Assembly (NCBI GenBank): GCA_028554755.1
Contig: JAPTOF010000003.1
Span: 12,560,001 to 12,624,000, forward strand
From: Cordia subcordata
Lineage: Eukaryota > Streptophyta > Magnoliopsida > Boraginales > Cordiaceae
DNA: 64,000 nt
Reading direction: 5' to 3'
Shown here: positions 55,197 to 64,000 of the stretch, one piece after another
Layout of the letters: each line of letters opens with the position of its first letter
How positions within the stretch are numbered: the stretch's first letter is position 1
Notes under the pieces: generated by a model
Told to the model about the DNA's origin: nothing
The model's input: the letters and a program-made list of their open reading frames with translations, nothing else
Database searches by the model: none
Made by a program: the position numbers and the translations under genes

Positions 55197-56275
55197 ATGC
55201 TTGGTAGGCATTCTCTTAGGAATCCTCTAGTTCCTTTACATCCTGAGCCCAAGAGAATTGTTCATCACTTTAGGAACTTAGGAGAACTTTTAGGAGAATG
55301 GCCAATCCCACTAATCCTCCTGCCATTCCCCCTATGCATCCCGTTCCTCCGCATGAGCACCAATGTGCACAAGAGCCCTTTAGGCCGAATCCACCCATAG
55401 ATGACGAGCCCACGCTTAGGCAATTCTTTCTCCCCAATGCCATCGAGCCTAACTTGGCTATCCATATTCCGGGCATGGGGGAAGCTAATTTTGAGATTAA
55501 GCATAGCATGTTGGCGATGCTCCCCTCCTTTTATAAGAGGAGCAATGAGAGCGCCTTACACCACATCAGAGACTTTGTAGAAATAAGTTCCATTCTTCAC
55601 TTTTCCAACGTGTCTCAAGAAGCCATTCACCTTAAGTTGTTCCTATTTTCCCTTAAGGGCAAGGCTAGGTCATGGTATCATTTGTTACCTAGTGGTTGCA
55701 TTACATCTTGGAACAAGCTTCAATCTAGGTTTTATCAAAAGTTCTTTCCCATAGCTAAGACCGTTGACCTTAAGGCTTCCATTAAGACATTCTCCCAACA
55801 CGACTTAGAAACCTTTCATGAGGCTTGGGAGAGGTTCAATGAACTTCTTAGGCAATGTCCACACCACGGGTATAATGTTTATGACCTTCTTCAATATTTC
55901 TTTAGAGGATTGAATGAGCAAAACAGAATGATGGTGAATGCCACGTCCAGTAGTGGATTCTACAATTTGAGACCGAGTGAAGCTTGGGATAAAATGGATT
56001 TGTTGGTTGAGAACTCTTTTCAAAACAACGCTATGGATAGGTCTAGTAGGGGAACTAATAGAAAGGGTATTCATGAGGTAGGGATTTCTTCTTATTTGCC
56101 GGCCGAGGTTAGAGTGTTGATGCGTAAGCTTGATCAATTCATCACTTTGAGCTTCTCTTCACAAGGTTATAGGACTAGTCCCATATGTTTATCCTCCATC
56201 CCATCAGTTGTTAAAGTATGTGCATTATGTTCTGAGTCTACTCACGAGACCGTAGCTTGCCCTCTAGCACCATAG
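55197..56275 (+). pseudogene. gag: P3 gag
   Basis: Start MLGRHSLRNPLVPLHPEPKR at 55197. A one-base shift near 55300 leads to the 325-codon frame 55298-56275: PTLRQFFLPNAIEPNLAIHI, HLKLFLFSLKGKARSWYHLL, ITSWNKLQSRFYQKFFPIAK, TFSQHDLETFHEAWERFNEL, FFRGLNEQNRMMVN. It keeps an intact zinc knuckle C-AL-C-SEST-H-ETVA-C-P (56219-56263) just before the stop. Apart from the early shift it is the best gag here. The intact knuckle is the reference for the N1/N2 ORFs. Confidence 0.9.
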
Positions 56276-57876
56276 TTTCTCGAGTTCATTCAGGAGCGAG
56301 TCTACACCACACAGGGGTGCTCACAAGAGTACAATCCTTACTCAATCACATATAATCTGGGTTAGAGGGACAACCCAAAATTTTCATGGTGCCAGGATCA
56401 GTTTGAGTTTTCCCATCCCCAGTCCCAAGCCCAATTCTAGCAGAGACCTCATTTTGCTAATCCTCTAGGGTTCATAATACGAACCAGGCTAGACTCCCTG
56501 GTATTCCTCAGCCTCAAGCACTCCCTGTACAGCCCACCCCAGCCTTTCCAGTACAATCTGTATCCGTTCCACAATCTTTTCACGATGAGAGGCTAGACCT
56601 TTTGAAGTAGATTATTCAACAAAATCAACAACAAATGGCTAGGATGGTGGTATAATTAGGGTAGCTTGCCAGCCAAATGCGCATCAGTGACCCTAGGAAA
56701 TTGCTTTCTCAGCCAAAGGTTAACCCTAGAGTGTAGTCCTATTCCTCCTTTGACCTTACTTATCCCCATCTAGCCCAGACTAAGGATGTCACCACTCTTA
56801 GGAGAGGTAAGATAGTGGACAATAGGATAGAAGTTGAATATGCAGAGCCTGCACCTAATGGTCCTTTTGAGTCTAGAGAACCTAGCCATAGCCCTGTTGA
56901 GAGAGATCATAGAGAGAGTTCTACTGAGAGAGTTGAGCCCACTAGAGACCATGGAGAAAGTAATTCCCACCCACATCAGGAGGGAAAAGAGCCTATTATT
57001 GATTCCCATGAGTCTAGGGGTATTGAGGCTAAAGTTCCTTATCCTTCTGCCCTAGAGAAGCCTTCACCTAATGAGGATACTAGGTTTCTCAGAGTCTTAG
57101 AGCATCTCAAAGACTTAAAGGTCAATCTTCCTTTGATAGATGCAGTCCGTTCTATTCCCTCCTACTCCAAGTTTTTCAAAGACCTCTGTGCAAGGAAGCG
57201 TAGGACATCAACTACGCCGAAGAAGGTGAAACTCATGGAGAAGGTGAGTAGCATTTGTACTTTAGGCCTTCTGGCCAAGATGAGTGACCCCAGAGCTTTC
57301 ACTATTTCTTGTAGGATTCGAGAGACCTAGATTAATTATGCCTTGCTAGACATAGGGCCCAATGTGAATCTCATTCTCTACTCAATCTACCAGTAGCTAA
57401 GTATAGGAGATTTGTCCCCCACGCATGTTACCTTTCAGCTAGCTGATCAATATGAGAGGAGACCTAAGGGAGTAGTAGAAGGTGTGCTAGTTCAGGTAGA
57501 AGAGTTTGTGTACCCTGTAGATTTCATAGTGCTTGATATGAATGTGGGTCATGACTCCAGGCATTCCACTCCCGTTCTCTTAGGTCGCCCCTTCCTTGCT
57601 ACTATGGATATTGTCATTCATTGTAGGTCGAGGTTGTTAGAAATGAAATTTGGGAATTTGAGGTCTTCTATGAAAGTGGCAGAGGTAGTGAATAAGGTTG
57701 GTATAGGTAGAGAAGATAATGAGGATGATTATTTTATGGTCAAGGTGATAGACCCATTTGTTAAGGGCAATGTTGAGGAGTCCATGATCAAGAATGATGA
57801 ATTAAGAAAGCTTAAGGGCATCTTACCTAGCCTTGATCGAGAGACCTTTGTGCGAGAATACATAGCGCTTATTTCT
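56276..57876 (+). pseudogene. pol: P3 gag tail and protease region, pol lost
   Basis: The Q/P-rich tail (to about 56760) is frameshifted. The 56815-57330 frame has the charged linker, VLEHLKDLKVNLPLIDAV, KKVKLMEKVSSICTLGLL. The protease site reads LLDIGPNVNL (expected LLDLGASVNL), keeping the aspartate. 57412-57876: VVEGVLVQVEEFVYPVDFIV, STPVLLGRPFLATMDIVIH, LEMKFGNLRSSMKVAEVV. It stops in the linker at about 57876. RT, RNase H and integrase are absent. Confidence 0.82.
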
Positions 57877-57962
57877 ATGTTCATTCGCCGTAACATTCTT
57901 GATTTAAGTTGAGTGTTTACCCATTCCTTATGTTCATTCGCCATAACATTCTTGATTTAAGC
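57877..57962 (+). repeat. Direct repeat at the P3 break
   Basis: ATGTTCATTCGCC(G/A)TAACATTC then TTGATTTAAG occurs at 57877-57908 and again at 57930-57961, 53 bp apart. It marks the switch from P3 pol to unassigned DNA. Confidence 0.8.
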
Positions 57963-59153
57963 CCTCCGATTGGGTAGTAACATTAATCAATGTTGTGTGA
58001 GGCGATCTTTAGTGAGAATTCCACCGATAGGATTGCCAAACTCACTAACACCCTTTTTGAATAAACATTTTAAATTCACCTTGCTAAATCTTGATAAAGT
58101 GTCACCCTCCGATGGGGAAGTTAATGACATTTACCATTAGCGTGAATCGGATATGGAAAGCCGTGGGGTATTTCCAGTCCTTTCTCCCACTCAATATTTT
58201 AACATAAAGGTTTTCTCTATTTTTGGTATTCTCACTTTTTGTTTTAGATCTAAACACACTTTGGATTTGCGAAACACTTTGGTTTTTGTGAATCCCCTTT
58301 GTATTACTAAAACATTGCAATACTATAATCGATTACTTACCTAAATCTGGGTGTATGGACCCTTAGGTTGTCATATTTTAAATCTCAAGTTAAGTTTTTC
58401 ATTTTTGTCATGAGATTGCATGGCATTTTTAGACATAATTTCTTACAATTATCTTGTCTAAGCCAATCTCTTTTAATTGAACTTAACTATCTCTGAAAAA
58501 TTAACACATAGGATTGGCCAATTTTAAAAACCTAATGAGTGGGCATATTTCTAGGTGGTAATCATGTTTATGCTTATGCAAGTATGTTAAAACATATGTC
58601 AATGCATTATAAACATCCACCAAAATACGTTAAAAATTCCTCTTTCGTGGCTCTCTACAATCTTCAACAAAATAGCACACTTAATAGCTTTTTTCTGCCT
58701 TAGCTAGTCGTTCGTTAGTAGGAGCTAGTCAACTTAGCTAGTCGACTAGCAAGCTCACCCAGCAAAGTGTTCTTCCATGCTGTTTTCTTATTTTTTTTCT
58801 TGGTCTTTAAAGATTACAATAATACACTTTGCTATTGTTAATACAAGTTTCATAAAGAAACATTACAAGGATATCAAAATATCTTATGCTTCTTTTAAAT
58901 GAAACTACAATCAATAACCATAAAAATTTATACATGAAATTGCCTATGGCCAAGCTTTGTTGACCGTACACGGAACTCTATCATGCATGCATATGAACCA
59001 TCAAGGGGATTTTATATTACCTACACATACAAGCATAAAACCACAAATATATGCAACACAAGATTTCCTAATCCTGCCACTCACAAGATGACTAACATAT
59101 TTATGCAAATACAATATTCTTGCATAGTCTAAGCATGTTGTGTGTGAACCTAA
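57963..59153 (-). other. Unassigned AT-rich stretch, probable C3 leader at its right end
   Basis: No coding frame of note. The right end adjoins the C3 primer site, so at least part is the internal leader of copia C3. GTCACCCTCCGATGGGGAAG (58101-58120) and CTAGTCAACTTAGCTAGTC (58726-58744) are distinctive. I could not match it to other parts of the window. Confidence 0.35.
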
Positions 59154-59165
59154 GCTTTGATACCA
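59154..59165 (-). promoter_or_regulatory. C3 primer binding site (tRNA-Met type)
   Basis: The minus strand reads TGGTATCAAAGC, two bases after the LTR end ACAAT. One mismatch to the common copia site. Confidence 0.82.
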
Positions 59166-59167
59166 AT

Positions 59168-61055
59168 TGTAGGATCGATAATATTACATGTGGTCTATCC
59201 TAGTTCATATTTTCAAAAATACTACTAAGAAAACATGCTAGGAAAATAAAATAGCCACATAACACACACAAGAACATGCTTAAGAACATATAGAACATAA
59301 TTAGTATTTGCAAAAATATGTAAAGCTAACCTCTTAAAGCGTGGGGCCTTTGATGAAGCTAAAATCGTCATGAACTTTATTCCTGCTCACGAATAAGGCC
59401 ACCAAAAAAATTTTACTATAAGGGTGTCGCAATATGCAACTCCCTAGTCTTCTTCCCTATAGTTAAAGAGACTTTTCTTGAGAGAATATTCTCTTCTATA
59501 GGAAGAAGCAAAGTACTATGCTCTTGAAAATCTAGAGCAAAAAATACCACACAATAAGTGTGTACTATGTGTTATAGTATTCTCTTGCCAAAATGGAAGA
59601 GATCAACTACAAAATTTTTGGATGCTAGAAATGGTTTTAGGTTTTGCCAATTTATAGAAAAAGTTTGGCACCTAAACCTTGTAAACTTTCCATGTGAGAA
59701 ACTTTTTCCTAATAGTAAATGTTTGCCACATGTCAAAGAAGTTACTTGTATAATTTGAATTTTTCTTGTAGTAACTTTTTAGCACATGTCTTGGAAGATT
59801 GGGCCAAGCCCACAATCCAAGCCTAACACATAGTCCATAATTCATGTGGAGGCCTAAGTCTAATATGAAACCATCCAAGCCCAATTAGATTATCTTGGAC
59901 TCTAAAGAAAGCCCAAACCTAGTTCCAAGCTTTGGCCCAATAAGACTACTACCACAATACAGAATTTGCTATTTCAAGATTACTCCCTCAAAGTCATTTC
60001 AACTAAGGAAGGGACCAAGAAGACACAATTAACCTTAGCTTCCAAAAATAGTAAAAAATGTCCTTGCCCAATCTAGGTGACATAATAATAATTATTTTTA
60101 ACTCCAATCCATTCCACCATAACATCAAAGTTACACTCCAAGAATAATTGCTATTACCCAAAAGCCTGTCACAAAAGAATGTGAACTTTGTCTTTGACCT
60201 ACTAAATAACCGACCATAATGCCGCTCTATGTATACCCATAGCTCAGACCAGTCGTTTGGCCTATGTACTATCACCTCCTTAGCTGTATCTTTTTTTCGT
60301 TAGGTTTCTTATCCTATTGCCAACCATCCTTGGTCATAGAATCTCTTGATCTCGGGAGCAACCCTCAAGCCATATGACCGATACACCCACAAAGGTAGCA
60401 TCACTATATCTAGATTTGGATGATAAATATGGACAATCCCAAAGATGGCACATAGATTCCATATTGCATATGCATGTTTCAATTAATTAGAACTTAGCAC
60501 TTAATGCATAAGGCTGTTGATCCTAATAAAGTAATATCTTACCCACAGTGAATCAAAATACCAAACCTTAACTTCATTAGTTCATCCACCTATGCTAAAG
60601 ATTAAAAGCAATGATCATTTAGTAGCAGTGAGTATCTTGTTTTCTTTCTTTGATAGTACGTCTTTAGAAAACATACTCACAATGGTCCTGTCAAATACGT
60701 GACACACGTACTATTGAGACAAATCCAGAAAGTCCTCCAATGACCTAGGTAGATCACCTTTAACGAGGAGACTTGCTCAATATAACCTTATCTTGGTAGA
60801 GTACCCAACACTACCATTTAGTTACAGACTCAATTTATGACGTGACTAAATCTAAATTTGAACCTATTGTGCGTCTAGCCTCACTGCACACCCAAGTCAT
60901 TAGTTCAAGTCAAGGGACTTTTATACATACATCAATAAAACATACTAAAGATAATATGTAAGTAACTCATAATGCCATTTAACAAAATGATTATACATTG
61001 TTTAACATCCAGAATGTTATATACAAATGAGCTTTAGGGCATACTAATCCTAACA
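59168..61055 (-). repeat. 5' LTR of Ty1/copia element C3
   Basis: On the minus strand it runs from TGTTAGGATTAG at 61055 to CGATCCTACA at 59168, 1888 bp. TATA box TATAAA at 59656-59651. Both ends are TG...CA. It differs from the C1 LTR apart from the common TGTTAGGA start, so it is a different family. The rest of the element is not identified to the left. Confidence 0.78.
59651..59656 (-). promoter_or_regulatory. TATA box of C3 LTR
   Basis: The minus strand reads CTATAAATTGGC in mid-LTR. Confidence 0.45.
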
Positions 61056-61682
61056 GTCAGCGCGTTCAGCCGTGGGCCCAACCGATTGACCAATTTTCAG
61101 GCTAAGTCATCCACCCAAAGTTGGCCTAGATTCTAATCTAGCCGGTCAACGACCGGCCTTGATAGAAGCTCAACTGATCGTGATAGTCAAATGCTCATAT
61201 CTTACTTATTTTGGCTCTGATTCGCTCACTATTTTTTTTCTATGGCTTTGTAGTACTGTGGGGGATCTTCCAAGCCATCTTTTGCATCCTAAAACATGTT
61301 CAAAATTTGTCCATGTCCTTTTTGGTTTGCAAGCTCTGAATTTGGCTCACGTTACGCTAGGTTTCTCCTCGATCACTTCTTCCTTCGCCCGACCACTTCC
61401 AAATACACTTTTCTTCATTCCTTTATGTCCAAAACACCCTTGGCTTTGTTTCACACACCAAGAACCCTCAATTAAGCTCCAATTATCGTCCTGAATCTTA
61501 CCTAAAACAAGCAATAAATGTGAACTAGTGTAGCATTTAAGTCTTTAATTGAACTATGAACATGTAAACCTTAATTTGCACAAGTATGACCTAAATGCTA
61601 TACTAATACATTAAATGAAGCTCAAAACATCTCAAAACAAGTATATACATGCAAAAGATGAACATATAAAACAAACACATCA
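61056..61682 (-). repeat. M2 3' LTR, U3 fragment
   Basis: On the minus strand it starts TGATGTGTTTG at 61682, right after a polypurine tract, and runs to 61056 where C3 begins. CGGTCAACGACCGGCC words (61143-61158) lie at the position they have in other U3 regions. R and U5 are lost. Confidence 0.75.
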
Positions 61683-61711
61683 GCACCCCTAAACCTTCTC
61701 CTTGCTTGTCC
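61683..61711 (-). promoter_or_regulatory. M2 polypurine tract
   Basis: The minus strand reads GGACAAGCAAGGAGAAGG then TTTAGGGGTGC directly before the LTR. Confidence 0.75.
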
Positions 61712-63106
61712 CCATGCAAGCCCAATCCTAAGTTTACTTCTAAAGTTAATAGAAAGGGTTGCCTAAGGAATTGACTTGCTATCATGGTTAGCCTTCGAAA
61801 CATGAAGGAGGCATTCCTATTGTAGAGAGATCCTCAAGTCTCTTCAGATCCTCACTCTACTCATAAAAGGCCTCGAACCTTGTGGGAAGTTCCCGAGTAA
61901 CCAAACCACCACAAGCCTAGGATTCTAATGCACACACACGAGATGTTGAGATTTCATGCCCCATCAACTAACATGGCCTCTCCAACATGCACAAAGCCTC
62001 AAAGACAAGAGAGAATATACTTACACAATGGCTAAAAAAAGCCTTATTCATATATCTACATAGAAGATAGCTTGTGCTAAGTTGACATTGTGTCACTTAT
62101 GCACTTATTCACAAAACTTTTTGGTGCCATTGGCTTTTTCTCTTTTTTTCAATTTTTTTAGTACTTTTGCACCTTTTTGCCTTTTTCAAATTTTTTTTGA
62201 ATTTTCATGCTTTGTATTGTATTCATACAAAAAGAAAAGAAAAAGAAAGGCTTTAGCACATAAAAAAGAACCAATATAGGAAGGGGCACTCATATCAACA
62301 ACCTATTTTCAGCACTCTTTCCAACCAAGCTATGGGGTCATTCTTTGAGGCACTCACTCCCCACAACTTTCAAGGGCATCTTTTCCAAGACCTGATTTTC
62401 AATCCACTCTATGCACTTCCCTACAATGCTAATCATATTCACCAATCAATTAAATCAATCACAAAAGCCAACATTCCAATCAACCAAGAGATAAATGACT
62501 CTACATGTATCAAAATCGAAAAATTTTCACCATTTTAACCACTTAATGGACATCTACCTTAGAAAACCAAACTCCCACACCCCCAAACATAAACTTTGCT
62601 TGTCCTTAAGAAAATAGAACGATACTACTCAACAAGCAAATTGGTAACATAAAGCAAGTAAGGTGGTGGGAATAGGGCAGGTACAAAGGGTCAAGTGGAG
62701 AAAGGATAGATACAAACCTTGTATTCCTTTAAAGCTCTTCTGATGCCAATGATCAATAATTTGTCTACTAGCCCTATTTCTCAACAAATGACAAATACTC
62801 ACAAAGCACAAGATTAGTAGCATTTGCCATACGAGCTTGTATTGGCATCATCACATGGTATACAAGGTGTATAAAGAATAGGAAATGATAGAAGTGAGGA
62901 TCAACACTTGGGAGGGTGAAATAAAAAGAAAGCAAATGAAAAGAAAAATGGAAATCAAAGAATGTTAATACTAAAAGAAAATAAAAGAAAAGGAAAAGCA
63001 AGGAAAGCAAATGAAATATAAACATGTCTAGGGTGCCTCCTCGCAGCGTTGGATTTAACGCCTCCAGTCGGGCGCTAGTGTTAGAGCAATACATGTTTAA
63101 ATTAAG
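61712..63106 (-). other. M2 3' untranslated region
   Basis: Minus-strand counterpart of the P1/N1/N2 3' UTR: TAAGTGACACAATGTC (62099-62084), an A-rich purine stretch (62240-62140), the ATTGGTTC block (about 62270), the internal GACAAGCAAAGTTT tract (about 62610-62580) and a pyrimidine stretch (63020-62890). Confidence 0.72.
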
Positions 63107-64000
63107 AGGCACAAATTGCCAGATATTTAACGACGCACAAACAGTAGAAGGGAAAGGGTCATGCAACAAATAATAGGGCAATGAATCTACAAGGCACCCC
63201 TTTTCAAGATCTCACCTGAAACATCAAATGAATATGTGTGCACGACTGTGGAAGGTGTCACGCATGAGTATGTGAGATCATGCCCCATGTGTTCTCTAAT
63301 TAACCATCCCATGGCCTTCTTTTCATAATCAATGGTTAGGAACACACTTTTCCCATGGGTCAAAGATAGGTCTAATACATGCAACATGGGAGAAGTGCTA
63401 TCTAGCTCTAGATGAAAATGTTCTAAACTAGAAGGAACAAATATGAGCTCCAAAGAAGGAGACTTAGCGGAATAGGAACGAGGAGTAGGAATGACATTTG
63501 GAGAAGAAGGAGCAACAATATAGGAAGTGAATGTACAACACATTTCTTCTCTATAATATGTAACATGATCAAGCTTATGTTGTTCTAACTCCTCACTAGG
63601 GGTGGATTCGATCTTAATGGGCTCTATTTCTATCAATGATTCATCAAACATCCAAAAAGACCCATAAATCATTCTTCCAAACACACCAATTTCTTTCTTA
63701 CATATCTTCTTAGAGTTGCTATTCTCCTCAACACCATGGTTCTTAACTCCAACAAACTTATCATCTAAAACCCCCAAAATCGATGTCTTATCTTCCTCAA
63801 TGGATGATTCTAAACCTTCACTAGCTAAAGTCTCTTTAAATTAAATAATACATTCATCATAATAAAGACTCAAAGGATTTCAAGTCATGGATATGTGAAT
63901 GCTCAAGGGAGGTGTAGACCCTAGACTCCTTAAATATGGACTCAAAATACAAATGAGTGCTATGATTATGAGACTCAACCTCCAAGTGTGTGGGATGATG
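63107..64000 (-). pseudogene. M2 ORF, C-terminal part (third copy of the unknown protein), cut by window edge
   Basis: The frame 63777-63187 is open for 196 codons and is the best-preserved copy of the C-terminal blocks: EIGVFGRMIYGSFWMFDESL, SAKSPSLELIFVPSSLEHFH, LELDSTSPMLHVLDLSLTHG, YEKKAMGWLIREHMGHDL. After a shift, YYLLHDPFPSTVCASLNIWQ ends at FVP (63107). Upstream (64000-63780) it aligns with N1 around 27980-28260 (LEVESHNHSTH-like). The zinc knuckle would lie beyond the window. It is homologous to the N1 and N2 ORFs. Function unknown. Confidence 0.65.

Noticed and set aside
60003..60275. A 90-codon minus frame in the C3 LTR
   Set aside because: Inside an LTR, no start context or homology, ordinary chance length.
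61159..61494. A 111-codon plus-strand frame
   Set aside because: Lies in U3 of the M2 LTR; the same type of frame appears in reverse in the 50108-51900 LTR (50621-50310), so it is LTR sequence.
62774..63181. A 135-codon minus frame with hydrophobic stretch as an env-like protein
   Set aside because: Its first part is the end of the M2 ORF in another frame; the rest is the pyrimidine-rich 3' UTR shared with N1, where the equivalent has many stops.
1..64000. CRISPR arrays, tRNA or rRNA genes, and host protein-coding genes
   Set aside because: No regularly spaced repeats with unique spacers, no cloverleaf with conserved boxes, and no frame with non-transposon plant protein motifs were seen by eye; a tRNAscan and protein search would be needed to exclude small cases.

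Overview
The window looks like gene-poor plant nuclear heterochromatin. Apart from a few hundred bases left unassigned, everything I could interpret derives from transposable elements, mostly old, broken and nested LTR retrotransposons. No host gene, rRNA, tRNA or CRISPR array was seen. The plant origin rests on Athila-type Ty3/gypsy elements with a tRNA-Asp primer site (TGGCGCCGTTGCCG), plant-type Ty1/copia polyproteins with tRNA-Met-type primer sites, a TRIM and a Tourist-like MITE. The species cannot be named from the sequence.

Layout, left to right. (1) 1-1974: leader, primer site and 5' LTR of a minus-strand copia element (C1), inserted in the RT/RNase H region of a plus-strand Athila-type element (P1: pol 1975-3652, 3' UTR, 3' LTR 5077-6940). 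(2) 6941-7629: LTR remnant H1. (3) 7630-17391: a nearly complete minus-strand copia element (C2) carrying an extra ORF between pol and the 3' LTR. (4) 17392-19471: gag start and 5' LTR of minus-strand gypsy M0; 19472-20665: LTR remnant H2. (5) 20666-36710: long minus-strand Athila-type element M1, split by a 429-bp TRIM (24469-24897, target duplication ACATC), by the complete non-autonomous element N1 (24999-31858, duplication GGGAT) and by a 271-bp MITE (34471-34741, TTA). (6) 36711-44435: a second non-autonomous element, N2, inserted in the M1 leader and itself split by a minus-strand solo LTR (39471-41063, duplication CCTTT). (7) 44436-44702: integrase scrap. (8) 44703-54222: plus-strand Athila-type element P2 (LTR, gag, protease, RT, RNase H, integrase), its RT split by a solo LTR (50108-51900). 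It runs directly into LTR 54223-54929 and a second gag-protease unit, P3 (to about 57876). (9) 57877-61055: unassigned DNA followed by the primer site and 5' LTR of minus-strand copia C3. (10) 61056-64000: LTR fragment, 3' UTR and ORF of a third non-autonomous element, M2, on the minus strand.

How the parts relate. P1, M1, P2 and P3 are decayed autonomous elements. N1, N2 and M2 share their LTR starts, 3' UTR blocks and polypurine tracts with them (N1 and N2 also the Asp primer site) but replace gag-pol with a different conserved reading frame. That frame begins with a CX2CX4HX4C zinc knuckle and ends in conserved blocks I do not recognise. This repeatedly encountered lineage is the best candidate here for something undescribed. 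Two further candidates are a 6-8-6 stem-loop repeated in many of the gypsy LTRs, whose stem pairs change together (TTGGCT/AGCCAA or TTAGCT/AGCTAA), and the transposon-protein-like ORF in copia C2. Almost all coding regions are interrupted, and many catalytic residues are changed.
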